From assembly GCF_038095995.1 (NCBI RefSeq), contig NZ_CP146005.1, forward strand, positions 434,001 through 498,000: 64,000 nt of DNA. The letters are read 5' to 3'. Below, piece after piece: positions 11,094-23,303 of the stretch. The number at the start of each line of letters is the position of its first letter. Positions within the stretch are counted from its first letter, which is position 1. Source of the DNA: Mesomycoplasma ovipneumoniae (GTDB lineage Bacteria > Bacillota_I > Bacilli_A > Mycoplasmatales > Metamycoplasmataceae). Both the position numbers and the translations under genes were made by a program. The notes below the pieces were generated by a model, which was not told where the DNA came from, did no database searches, and saw only the letters and a list, made by a program, of their open reading frames with translations.

Positions 11094-14000
11094 ATGAAAA
11101 AGATTTTTAAACACATATTTGCAATGTTTTTAAAAACTAAAGTTATTTTTGTTGGGCTAATAACTTTAGTTTTCTTTACCGCCGTAATTTTTACAACTTT
11201 ATTCACGACAAATCGTGCCTATGAAGATCGGTTAGATGAGTATAAAAATTTTTCTGGTCTTCATGATGCAACGATTAATACTGAATTTAATTATTTTGGA
11301 AACGCCCAAAACGAAGGATATGATGAACTCAAACCAGAAGTTTATCAACCACTTGATTCCGAAAAAAGTAAAAAACAACTAATAATAAAAGATAATTTTA
11401 TTAGTTTAGGTTCAATTTCACCTAATTTAAACAAGGATGAATATGTTCTCTCAAGCGAATTTAGTCGCGAATTTTACTTTAATGCAAAATTAAATGATGA
11501 CAACACATTTACGTTGTCAAAACAAGCATTTTTGCCAGTTTATACAACTAGTGATGGTAAAAATTTTCAAAAAAAAGTAAAATCATATTCTCTGAGTACA
11601 AGTGATAAAATAACCTTAGACAAAACAACTTACAAAGCCAGCGACATTCTTGTTTATTTCAAACAAGGAGATAAAATTATTATCAATTTTGCTAACTCAC
11701 TTGTCATTAATGGTGTTACAAAACAAGCTACTTTTGATCCAATTTTAGGCTCAAGTTGACAAAGACAAGGAATTGGCTTTGAATTAAAAGGGCAAGATTT
11801 ATATTCACTTTTAAATATTAGACAAACAGTTGAAGGTGATTTTGAGATTGGAACTGATAGCAATAGCTCACCGTTTGTTAATTTTACTCGGAGTGGCGAT
11901 TCTATTAATGCACAGTTTAAATCTAGAACTTTTAATTTGAAAAAGGATATAAACTGAAGCTCTAATGAGTTTAAAATTTTAGATCCAGGTCAAAATTACC
12001 AATTATTGCCAAACTGAGTTCGTGATCTAAGATCTAAAGTTGAGTATATCAATCACAAATATAAACTTAAAGAAATTGATGCAAATAGTCAAAATTTCAC
12101 TGGTTTTATTAAAGAATATTTGCTTTATTTAAAAAATAATAACCCTAAACAATTTGAAGAATTACAAAATATTAACTACTGGGAAAAACGGATAATAACA
12201 ACTGATGGTGATCATGAAACTGTTGTCTCTGCTGATCTTTCAATCGCAGATTTAACCGTTAATTTCCAGAAAAAGGATGATCCTTCTTTTGTAAGCACAA
12301 TTGCCCAAATTGAACAATTAAATAGTAACAATTTAGCACTTGTTACAAATGAAGAATTAAATAACTTATCAAATTCAAATATTAAAAATACAACCTTTTT
12401 AAAACTTTCACAAAATGTTCAAGAATATGCAAATATTTATTTTTATAATTATTTGCAAGATTACTCACAAAAAGTTAATGGAAGAGATGTAAAAGTAGTT
12501 GACTCAATTGGGACAAGACAAACCTTTACAATTGATGTTCAACAAAAAGGCAAAGATTCAACAACAAACCAAGTAATTCATTTTATTAATTCCGGAATTA
12601 GTCCTGAAGTTTTTAATAAAATTAGTTTTGATAATCAAAATTTAGAACAACAGCAACAACTTGGTCGGCTATTTAACGAAATTCAAGATTATAAATCAAA
12701 AAGAGAAACTAAACTATTTCCACAAGTAGGAAAAATTTTAGATAATTCAAATACAAAAATTCCGCCGATTTTTCAGGCTAAAATAATTGCTGCTGCTCAT
12801 GAGAGTTACGGAATTGATCCAAAGCTAATTGATTTAAAAGTAACTTTTGGTAATGTTGAATTTCAAGATGATCAAAAATTGCTTTACCAAAACATTTTAA
12901 ATACAAAAATTGTCTTACTTAAAAAAGTTCAAGACGAAAATCCAATTCCTGTCACAAGCAATTTTGCCAACTTAGATTTCCACGGAATAATTTTGCTGCC
13001 AAATTACCAATTTGGTTATGTTTTTAAAAACCTTGGTGAGACTAAATGGACTCTGCTTCCTGAAAATATTATAAAAACTGACTCTTCAGCTCCTGGAAGT
13101 CGCGAGCAGAGAACACAGGCTTTACTGGCAAATTTCTTGGCAAGTAAAAACTTTGAAATTGATGCAAAAATTTCGCAAAATGGTTGATTTAGACGGGTAG
13201 ATAATTTTTCAAATACAGCAACAATTCCGTTAATTTACTATTACTTTTCAACTAATGTTCAAAATGAAATTGACACACAAAAATCAGCTCGCTCATTATT
13301 TTTACAAGCCGCTGATGCACTAAATAATTCTGTTTTGGTCGATAATGGCTTTTTCTTAAAACCTGATGTTGATGCAATTTTTGCCGCTCTTGCCAGTGCT
13401 GCTGATGAAATTAAATTAGTTGATATTCTTTCTTTTCGAACTAAAAATTATAATTTGCTTTCTGAATTACTCGTAAAGGCCGGGCATAATTTAGTTAAAA
13501 ATAACCGTCCAACAATTATTAATGATGTTCTAGCTAATTTTGTTGATCAAATAATTCATAAAACTGAAGAGTCAGCTGTTTCTAATGCAGATCGAAGTCT
13601 TTATCTTCTTAGACAAATTTTTTCACTAAACTCAGTTTTATCTACTTTTGGTGTTGATATTTTTGACCAAATTCAAAGACTTGGTGGTGTTGAGGCACTC
13701 GCTAAGGCAATTAAAAATCCAATAAATCTATTAAATGGATTTAAAAAAGTCATTTATTCAATTGACTTTGAAAAAATGCTTACTAATTTAAACAATTGAT
13801 TCGAAGAAGCGAATAAAAACAAAACAAATTTAATTAGTCTTTTTTCAACTGCTGATTTTGTCAAAGAATTTTTGAAGTCAATTGACCAACAAAGAATCAA
13901 ATCAGGACTAATTGATATTGTTAATGAAATTGACTTTAATGCAATGTTTTCAACTGTTGTTGACCAAAAAACCAAAGGCTTTTTTGGATTTTTAACACGG

Positions 14001-17000
14001 CCAATTGTTGAAAAATTTGCAAAAGACAAACAAGCCCAAATTATTAAAATTCTTGGAAAATTAAACGGAAAAGGCTCAAATAATCCTTATTCAAACATTA
14101 ACGAAGGTCTAATTGAATTAATTACTAATTTTGACATTGCAACTTTTGCAAAAAATCTTGATTATTTAACAAAAACCTCTTTTTCAGATGGTTATGATAA
14201 ATATGTAAATCTGCCAGAAAATTTGAAAAAAGCACAAGAAAACCAAGAATTTTTCAAGCGAAATCAACTAATGCCTAATGATTATTTGATTTCCCTTGTT
14301 GGAACTTTTCTCAAAGATGAAAAAACAAGACAAAACACAATAAATTCATTAATTAAAATAATTAATGCCTCATCAAAAGGACAAGATTCAGGAAGTGGAG
14401 AAATTGGTCTTCGTTATTTCCTTCCTGGAGTTGATGAAGACAAAATTGACATTTATGACTTACAATTTATTAGCGCTAACTGAAATTCAGCTGTAAATAC
14501 TGATAATTTGCAAAAAAGTAAGCAAATTGATGTCCTTGCAAGTTCTATTTTGACAAAACTCAGCGAGAATCCTGAAATAAAAATTACAAATCTAACATTA
14601 AATGAGCGAATTTTTCTAAATAGATATTTAAGAATTGCAAATCTTGATAATATTGAAGATATTAAAAGCAGACTCCAAGAAATCAAAGACATTTTTGAAA
14701 TCTTTAATTTTAAAAATTATACAAAAACCGGTAATATTATCACAAATATTAAACCGCCAAGTCTTGAAGATACAAATATTTTTGCAAGTTCTGAATCTAT
14801 TGGTGACATTCTTTACTTTTTAACAAATTCAATCAAAATTCCTGCTCCAGTTGAAGATGGCAATTCTGGCGGAAATCCCCTAAAACTAAAGCCAATTTAT
14901 ATTTTAGCCTCAGCGGATCAAATTGATAAATTGCAAAGCTCAATTATTAATGATCCGAGTTCAATTATTCCGCTTGCAATTCGTAATTACCGTTTTTGAA
15001 TTCGTTTTGTTGCCGAAAACAACCTTCCAAACTTAGAACTCCAACAGGCATTTAATAAATTATATTCTTTTGCTAGTTCTTCTTCAACAAATGGAATTTT
15101 AAATGATACACAACTTTTTGGTGGAATTAAAAATCTCCAAAGCCAAGAAGGACTTTTTGCCGGTCTTCCTGCTGCTTCAAGGTCAATTTTGCAGCCTTAT
15201 CTTACAAGTTTGCATTTAAAAAACGATAATACCTTTAGAAATCTTTTAAATGATGCAGTTTTTGACAAACAATATACTGACCAACATGGCAATAAAAAAA
15301 CTATTAAAAGTTGACTAATTGAAAATCAAACTGAATTGGTTGAAAATTTAGGATATTTAGCTTATTATTCACAAAATTATCCTTTTGATGCTAACTTTAA
15401 TAAATCTGTTAAATATATAATGGATAATTATTTGCTACAAAATAAATTTTCTGACTCACCTTTTAAAAAACGCTTTTTATCAACACTTGTTGCTCAATAT
15501 GCCACTTTAAATCCTTTACTTGTTGGACTAAATTTAGATTCTCTTGGACTTGGACAATTTTTCTCAGCTCAACTGCCACAAATTCCTTTATGATTTTCAA
15601 CAAATCCTGATGTCCTAACCGAAACTGAATCAAACAATTTTAATCTTGCCTTTATTTTACAATCACGGATTCCATCTGTAAGACAAATTCAAGCTGATCC
15701 CTCAGCACAGCAATCACAACTAATTGAGCTCTTGTCATCACAAATAAAAAATAGTAGTGAAGAAATTCCGCCATTTATTTATAGCAATTTGGCAAGCAGT
15801 GTTTCGCTTGATTATTATAAATTAAAAGATATTTCTGCTTCAATTCTGGAAAAATCAAAAGATAATCCTGAATTTTTTGGTGTTAATATTTACAAATTTT
15901 ACGAAAAATTCTTCGAAAAAATCATTGTTACCCGTCTTGCAAGCAACTCAATTAATATTGATGATAATCGTGCATATGTTATCAAAGTCAATAATACCTA
16001 TTTAGAACAAAATCAAAAAGAAATCTACCAAGGACAAATTCCTGACAATGCTAGTGATATTGAAAAATTAATTGATCAATTAGATGATAAATACATTTTA
16101 AATGCTGGTGGTCTTAAATATATAATTGTCGGTTCTGATTTTAGTGTTGATTATTTATATCCAGTTATTGACGAAAAAAATATTAAACTTGACCCGACAA
16201 ATCAAGCCTTGGCGTATGTAAATAAATTCGGTTTTGATAAAGCTCGCTTTTCATTCCGTTCAAATCCAGTAAAAAATTACTTACTAATCAAATTAAAACC
16301 AGAAGGCGATCTGGAAAAATTCAAGCAAGATACTGATGATTTAATTGCCAAAAATTTTGCACTAAATCGTCTCCAGCGAACATTTAGCGCTAATGAAATT
16401 GACTTTTTAAATCCTGAAAGGTCACTACGGATTTCAGTTGGAACAAATATAATTTCTACTTTTTCATCAATTAATATTTATATAACTTTATTTTTATCAA
16501 TTCTAGTTCTTTTTGCTGTTGCCTTTATTATCAAACGTTATATTTCAACAAACAATAAAGTTCTTGGAATTCTTCGGGCTCAAGGATATACACTCTTTGA
16601 AATTGCTTCTTCATTTCTCTCAATTGGTTTACTGATTTCATTTATTGGTGGATTGCTTGGTTATTTAGTTGGATTTTTTGTCAAAATTCCGCTTGTTGGC
16701 TTAATTTCACAATTTTGAGAATTTGATGTAAATCTTTATAGTTTTGAGCCAATTTCATTTGTATTTTCCTTCGTAGTTCCATTTTTAGCAATCAGTGGAC
16801 TAATTTATTTAGTAATTCTTTGAAACTTAAAACAAAAACCAAACCAATTATTATCAGGAATTACTGAAATTAACACTTCAAAATTCGCCCAAGGAGTGGC
16901 AAAACTATTTAGAAAAACCAAAATTGTCAACAAATTTTCAATTTCACTTGTTATTAATTCAACTTGAAAAATTATCTCACTAGTAATTGCAATTATTATT

Positions 17001-19025
17001 GTCCAATTTGCGCTAATTTTTTCACTCTCATCCCATAATATTTTCCAAAACACAATTACAAAAACTTACTCAAATCGTCATTATACATACAAATTAAATC
17101 TCTTTAGTCCAACCCGTGAAGGTGGGCCGTTAGTTGTTTACAATCCAAAAAATCTCGAAAAAAACTTGTATGTTCCAATCGGATCAGGTTCAGAGATTAA
17201 CACTAATTCACCAAATTACTTCCGTCCAGGAAATCCTTCCGTGTTTGGTGATACCAACCAAAATGGTGAGATAAATACTAACTCAAAAAATCCAGTTGTT
17301 CTTTCTCGATCAGGACTAAATATTAAAATTAGTGAATCAAATAACCTTTCAATTTTTGATATTGTTCTTTCAAATCTTCCTGAATCATTAAGAAATAATA
17401 TTTTTTCAATTTCCAACAAAGTTGTTCACCAAATGGAACAATCACAAAATATTGAAGAAAAAATCGCTAACAAACAACCATATTTTAAATATTTAGCCGA
17501 TCCGGGGAATGTTAATTTAGGTAGATTTTGGTACTTTAAATTTGATCCTGCAAAGAACGACTACCTGGCGCACGAAGTATCAATTTTTGGCCAAGTCCAA
17601 AATCGTGATGAATACCGGAAATTTTTAGTCGAGTCATATTTGAACCCAAATGTTGAAAAAGACTTTACCGTTTCCTTTGGTGGAATTTCTCTAAGCCCTA
17701 ATGCTGAAAACACACCGCAAAATCAAGTCTATACTTACATTGACACTTCTTATAATGACGGATCTTCAGTTGAAAATGGTCTTAAAATTTACGGTTATAA
17801 TACCCAAAGTCAAAACAACCCAATAATTGAAATCAAAGATGAATCAAACCAAGATTTACTCAAAGTCATTAATGATTTCAAAATTGAAAATGATATTTAT
17901 CCTTTAGTTGTCAACCACGTTTTTGCCAAAAAACACAATTTAGGACTAAATTCAATAATTGAAATGCCAATTATTAACACTGTTGACCGTTATTTAGCAA
18001 AAATTCGTGATATTCCGCAAAAAACAGCTAAATTTAAAATAATTGGTATTTCTGATACTTATATAAATTCAGAATTAATTACCTCACAGGACGTGGCAAA
18101 TAAACTTCTTGGTCTTGATATTTTCGATTCAGCCTTAGAATTTTATAATTTAAAACCATTTAACGGATTAATTCTCGCCTCACCTGATATTGAGCAAATT
18201 ACTAATTCCTTTACTTTGTACTCACCATCTGGATACTGACCAGGTAGTTCAGAGATTAATGTTGATTCACTAAATCAAGATGATACAATTGGTTTTTTTG
18301 CTAACATTTTTGGTTTTAGCGAAAACGAACAAGACCAAAACAAAGGTGCCTTACAACTTGTTGGTTACTCAAAAGAAGAAATTTTAAAAATTATTAACCT
18401 CAAAAACCAGCAACAAAACGCAACCTGAATTAACCAAAATTCAAACTTAGATTTTCAATCACTCTCTAACCAAACCTTTGTCAACCAAAACCTTTCTTCA
18501 ATTAAACAGGCACTCAAAAATTTCAACGAAATTTATGGTAATACAATTTACCAAATTGCCCCCCAAGGTGTTGAGGCTAAAAATATTGAAACAAACTTTA
18601 TTTCTAACTTTGCTAATCTTTTTGGAGCCGGAATTAATATTGTTGTCATTGTTTTCCTAGCGGTTTCCTTAATTATTTTAATAATTATTGCTTCTTCGAT
18701 CATTAATGAAAACCAAGAAAACATTGCAATTCTAGACGTTCTTGGTTATTCAAATCGAACAAAATTAAGACTTTTCTATAGCATTTATCTTCCAATTTTA
18801 ATTATAGCAACTCTAATAAGCGTTCCTTTTGCAATGCTGGGAATGGGGATATTTAGCTCGTATATTCTTGCTTCAAATTCAATTTTCCTCGCTTTGGCAA
18901 TATCAGTTCCTGTCTTCTTTATCGCACTATTAATAATTAGTGTAATTTTCTTTGGTGTGCTTGGAATTCTCTGACGTTTCTTAACAAACCGTAAATCTGT
19001 TTATGTAATTAAGGAACAAAATTAA
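11094..19025 (+). CDS. Giant FtsX/MacB-type ABC transporter permease
   Basis: 2643 residues in one frame with many TGA Trp codons. One membrane segment lies at about 10-35 (VIFVGLITLVFFTAVIFT). A very long extracytoplasmic region of about 1700 residues follows. Next is a group of membrane segments at about 1785-1960 with a typical FtsX core (NNKVLGILRAQGYTLFEI). A second extracytoplasmic domain reaches about residue 2500, and a second FtsX core ends the protein (INENQENIAILDVLGYSN, then three more segments). This is the MacB/FtsX duplicated-permease plan with hugely enlarged outer domains. Such permeases normally work with an ATPase of the LolD/MacB type; none is encoded next to it here. The substrate is unknown. 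A strong hairpin terminator follows. Function class is fairly sure, transport role inferred. Confidence 0.85.
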
Positions 19026-19080
19026 TTTTTATTTGTTTACTGATTTGTTTTAATTAAAACATAAGTCAAAAATAATCTAA

Positions 19081-19110
19081 AAACTTGGGGGTCTACCCAA
19101 GTTTTTTATT
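19081..19110 (+). terminator. Terminator of the permease gene
   Basis: AACTTGGG and CCCAAGTT form an 8-bp stem with a 6-nt loop, followed by TTTTTTATTT. Half of it (from 19089 on) is duplicated at 21039-21081 by the IS1634-like insertion. Confidence 0.85.
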
Positions 19111-19131
19111 TACTCTTTTTTGATAGTTAAT

Positions 19132-21038
19132 CCCGAGTTTCCCAGTTTGAAGGCAAAAATTCACTTTTTAGTAAATATAAATATGAAAAAAGACCTGTAA
19201 ATCGGTGTTTTTTGAATGTAAAACCTTAATTTTTATTGGTAGCATTTGGTAGCATTTTAAGTAATTTTATGGTATAATTATACATTATGAAAAAACAAAA
19301 TTTGTTTTTATTTAGTGTTTGAGGATCTTCAAAAGATAAACCATATAAATATGTTGGCTGAACACAAGGTTATTCCAAAGGTCCAAAACGTTGATTTAGT
19401 TTAGGAAATGAGCGGAATTTGGAAAAAATTAATCCAAATGCTGTTCAAATTATCAAAGAAAAATTGAAATTGTTTTCAAATTTAGATGACAAAGATAAAG
19501 TCAAGGCTATTTTACTTGATTCTATTAAAAATTCCGCAATAATCGAAGGTTCGGTTTTTGTTGGTGGGGAATTAATTGAAAAACTTATTGAAAAGCACAA
19601 TATTTTTGAGTCACTTCCTAAAAGTAGACATAAAAATATGAAAGAAATTTTTAACTACTTAATTTCAAAACGGATCACTGATCCTGGCAGCATTATTAAT
19701 GCTTTTGATAAAAAGGATGACTACTCAAATCAAATAAATGCTTCCAAAAATAGCTTTTATAGACTCCTAGATCTTGTCTTTGAGTCACAAAATCAACTTT
19801 TAAATAGTGTCAACAAAATGGTAACAAGCGAACTTGGAAAAAGGGACAGTGAATTTTATTTTGACTCATCAACAATCTATTTTGAGACATTTGAAAGAAA
19901 TGGATTAAGAATTCCTGGCTATTCTAAAGATGCTAAATTCAAAGAAGACCAAATTGTCATTGGCTTAGCGTGTGATAAAAATGGTATTCCTTTTCATATT
20001 AAAGTTTTTAAAGGAAATACCGGCGATTCTAGTACATTAATCCCTTTTGTATTAGATGTTGAATCCAAATATAATATCAAAAATATGACAATAATCGCTG
20101 ATCGCGGCATGTCAACTGCTGCAAATATTCGATTTCTTGAATCAAGAAACTATAATTTTATTATTTCATATCGTGCAAAGGTAGGGACTCAAAAATTCAA
20201 AAATTATTTACTAGATCCAAGGGATTATGTTGATGTAAATGCGGATTTTAAGTATAAAAAAGAAGAATTTTATTCATCTTATAAAAATAAAAGATACACT
20301 GAAAATATTAGAAGAAGAATTATTACTTACAGTACAAAAAGAGCGATAAAAGACAGAAAAGCTCGTGAAGAGCAAATCGAAAGTTTTATTAAAAAACAAA
20401 ATAAAGACGGTTTTATTGAAGTAAACAAATTGTTTGGTAAAAAACCTAAATATTTTAAGGAAATTTCAAACATGAAATTTGAATTAGATCAAAGTAAAAT
20501 TGACAAAGACAAACAATTTGATGGCTACTATGTTTATGAAACAAATATACTGAATTTAAATGTCTTAGATATAGTTGAAAAATACCAAAAACAGTGGAAT
20601 ATTGAAGCTAATTTTAGAAGTCTAAAAGGTTTGTTGAATATTCGGCCCGTATTTTTAAGAATTGACGAGCACATTCTAGCTCATACACTTTTGTGTTTTA
20701 TCTCACTAGTTATTTTAAAAACTATAATATTTAAAATCAACAAACATATTAGTGATAACAAGTTATTTGAAAACAATCAATTAACTGAGGTTGGTTTAGT
20801 AACGATGTTGCAAAAATTAAGGCAAAGGGTTGAATTTAACACTTTAGATCAGCAAATAACATTTAAAAATCGAGATGGTGTTCCTAGTGATCCGAATATT
20901 TGAAATAGGTATGATTTTTACTTTGATATCTTAATAAATCACTAATAAAATTGTTATTAACTTTTACCGAAAAACTTAAAAAAGTGCCTAAAACCAGATG
21001 CTTTTTTAAAATTACCTTATCAAACTGGGAAACTCGGG
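19132..21038 (+). mobile_element. Full-length IS1634-like (IS4-superfamily) element, 1907 bp
   Basis: The terminal inverted repeats start CCCGAGTTTCCCAGTTTGA. Flanking direct repeats of 43 bp (19089-19131 and 21039-21081) are exact and contain half of the preceding terminator. It is the probable source of transposase for the deleted copies at 1135, 2787 and 45561. Confidence 0.93.
19287..20945 (+). CDS. IS1634-family transposase
   Basis: 552 residues, beginning MKKQNLFLFSVWGSSKDKPY with internal TGA read as Trp. The IS1634/IS4-type catalytic triad is visible: Asp in FYFDSSTIYFETF, Asp in TIIADRGMSTAAN, Glu in the YREK-like region QWNIEANFRSLKGLL. A TATAAT box (in TATGGTATAATTATAC) lies just upstream of the ATG. 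Intact. Confidence 0.93.
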
Positions 21039-21081
21039 GGGTCTACCCAAGTTTTTTATTTACTCTTTTTTGATAGTTAAT
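21039..21081. repeat. Right copy of the 43-bp target duplication
   Basis: Identical to 19089-19131. It keeps the second arm and T-run of the terminator but lacks the full first arm, so only the copy left of the IS works as a terminator. Confidence 0.9.
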
Positions 21082-21600
21082 TTGCCAATTTTGGCTTAAA
21101 AATAACTATCAAAGCAAAAACACTGAATTTTAAATATAACATGCACAAAAGAAAAAATCTACTTATTAATCAAATAAAGCAAACTAAAAAAACTAAAATT
21201 TTTAAACACTGCTTTTTTAGTTTAAAACACTAGAAAAATCAATTTATGGACAAAATAACAAAAATCATAAAAAATACAACTACTATTTAAACTCAATGCA
21301 AATAGAAAACTCATTTTTATTTAAATTGAGCCTAAAAAATATATGAAGTTTTGAAAGAACAATAACCAAAAGCCCTAAATTTGTAGATTTCTAAACGGTC
21401 AAATTTAAGGCATTCCATTATATTTAAAAACATAATGGATAATTCGCAATGTCTGATTTTTTTATGACAAAAACATCCTTGATTCCCCCTTAATTCTTAT
21501 TTCAAAATTTATTAACTATTCTTAGTAAGTGTAATTATAACAGAAATTTTTTTTAGACCAAGCATTTTTTTTTTTTTTTCGCAAAAGGTTAATTTTATTG
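21082..21600 (-). repeat. Structured leader element, copy 1
   Basis: One of six related ~500-bp non-coding repeats. Read on the minus strand: a run of 15 A, a -35 TTGGTC (plus 21556-21561), a 16-bp spacer, TATAAT (21534-21539), then a GGGGGAATCAAGG ribosome site, a tiny ORF MFLS-stop, and three hairpins (stem arms near 21414-21440, 21374-21408 and 21293-21330). Stem 2 closes with a G-C pair here. No protein-size ORF is conserved with confidence. Confidence 0.75.
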
Positions 21601-21746
21601 CATTCTACCGTGTTTAAATCATAGTTCAAAATTTGCATTATATGATTTTTTAGGCAAAAAACATGGATAAGCCTCTTAACCCAATATCAAAAAAATTTAT
21701 TAATTATTCTTAGTGAGTCTAATTATAACTGAATTTTTTTACTAAT
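21601..21746 (-). repeat. Partial tandem copy of the structured leader element
   Basis: It repeats the promoter-to-mini-ORF part only: a TATAAT (minus) and tiny ORF MFFA-stop, but the -35 and the A-run are replaced by TTAGTA-type sequence. Probably inactive. Confidence 0.6.
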
Positions 21747-21761
21747 TTATTGGTTTTTTAC

Positions 21762-23166
21762 TAAATTAGTACACCAATTTCAGACTTATTCGAAAAAAGG
21801 TGTGTCAAAATGAAACAATACAAATTCACAATTGAAGAGAAATTTAAATACATCAAAATTGCCGAATCTAAAGGCTTAAAAAACGCAATTTTGGATTTTG
21901 CAGAAGAATTTAGAGAAATTTACAAAAACAAATCTAAAAGTAAAAAAACGGATAAAGAATGAATGTTGCATATATACGCTAATAATTTGATAAGAAATTG
22001 GCAAAAAAAGTTTTATAATAATGATATGAAAAGTTTAATTAGTACTCGTGGAAAAATCAAATCTCCGCGTAAACCAAAAAAGAAATATACAATTAATGAT
22101 CTTTCTGAAAATGATCGTGAAGTTTATCAAGAGATAATGGAGAATGTTCTTAGAAGATACGGAATTGACCCCGCAATTGTTCTTGAGGAACTCAAAAAAC
22201 GAAAACAAGAGCAAGAAAAAGATAAAAACAAAATCGAAAATTCCACTAGAATTTGTAGTGTTTTTAACATTAATCGCACTTCTATTTATGAGAAAATAAG
22301 GGTAAAAAAACCACCAAAGAAAATGATTTATGATGAAAAATTACTTGAGTGAATTCGTGAAAATTTCCATTTGAATCGAAAGGTAAAAGGCCGAGACATC
22401 CTATATAATATTTACATAAATCAGGGAAATTATGTAAGCACGTACGTGTTTCAAAAACACTACGAATTTTTAGGATTAAAATCAATTGCTTATAAAAGGC
22501 AAGGAAAACCAGCGCCAAAAGAGAAAAAGTTTACGCGAATTTGGACTGAAGATCATATCAAAGGTGAATTTAGCTCAGAAAATTTTGGTGAAAAATGGTT
22601 TGCTGATATTAAATTTATCAAAATTAACAACGAATGATTTTACCTACACTCAATTATTGAAACAAAATCCAATTACTTGCTCAATTTTTCGATTTCTAAA
22701 ACAAGATTTTCAGAAGAAACTATAAACTTAGTGAAACAAACAATTAAAAAGTATAATATTGAACCAAAATTTTTCCATTCAGATCATGGTGTGGAATATG
22801 CAAACTACAAATTTGCTAATTTTTTAAAGCAAAATGGTATCCAACAATCAATGTCACCAAAAGGAAATGCTCTTGCAAACCGCCCTATTGAATATTTTTA
22901 TGCAGTTTTTCAACGCGAATTAATTAATATTGAGGGTCAAAATTTTGAAAATGTGGCTATTGCTTATCAAAAAATAAGTTCATTTATTCATTGGTATAAC
23001 TATGAAAGACCTCAAAGTTGCTTATCATATAAAACTCCAAGTTATTATATGAGGTAAATTATTTGTCCAAATTTTTAAAATGAACATGCTAGAAAAAATT
23101 AACAAAAGCGGTGTAATCAAAATCATAGGTAAAAAACTAATTGTCTGAGATTTTTCTACCAATTTA
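21762..23166 (+). mobile_element. IS3-family element, copy 2
   Basis: Same ends and length as copy 1. Flanked by exact 15-bp repeats (21747-21761 and 23167-23181, TTATTGGTTTTTTAC). It separates the structured leader element from the promoter region of the P97-like gene. Confidence 0.9.
21810..23057 (+). CDS. IS3-family transposase, single ORF (copy 2)
   Basis: 415 residues, nearly identical to the gene at 9491-10738 with a few substitutions (for example NIEPKFF instead of NIKPKFF). The DDE residues in WFADIKF, HSDHGVEY and ANRPIEYFY are all kept. Probably active. Confidence 0.92.
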
Positions 23167-23181
23167 TTATTGGTTTTTTAC

Positions 23182-23230
23182 TTTTTTTTTTTTTTGTTTT
23201 GGTAAAATTAAATATGTAGCTACCAAAACT
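23182..23230 (+). promoter_or_regulatory. Poly-T tract and inverted repeat upstream of the P97-like gene
   Basis: A run of 14 T (23182-23195) is followed by GTTTTGGTA ... TACCAAAAC, a perfect 9-bp inverted repeat (23196-23204 and 23222-23230) with a TAAAAT/TAAATAT-type -10 candidate in its loop. Homopolymers beside promoters vary in length and switch lipoprotein genes in other mycoplasmas (vlp of M. hyorhinis), so this may be a variable promoter or an operator. Inference. Confidence 0.5.
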
Positions 23231-23303
23231 ATTATTCTAGAAATAACCATGCAGAGATGGTGTGGTATTATTTATTTTATACAAAATCCAAATGGAGGCG
23301 AAA

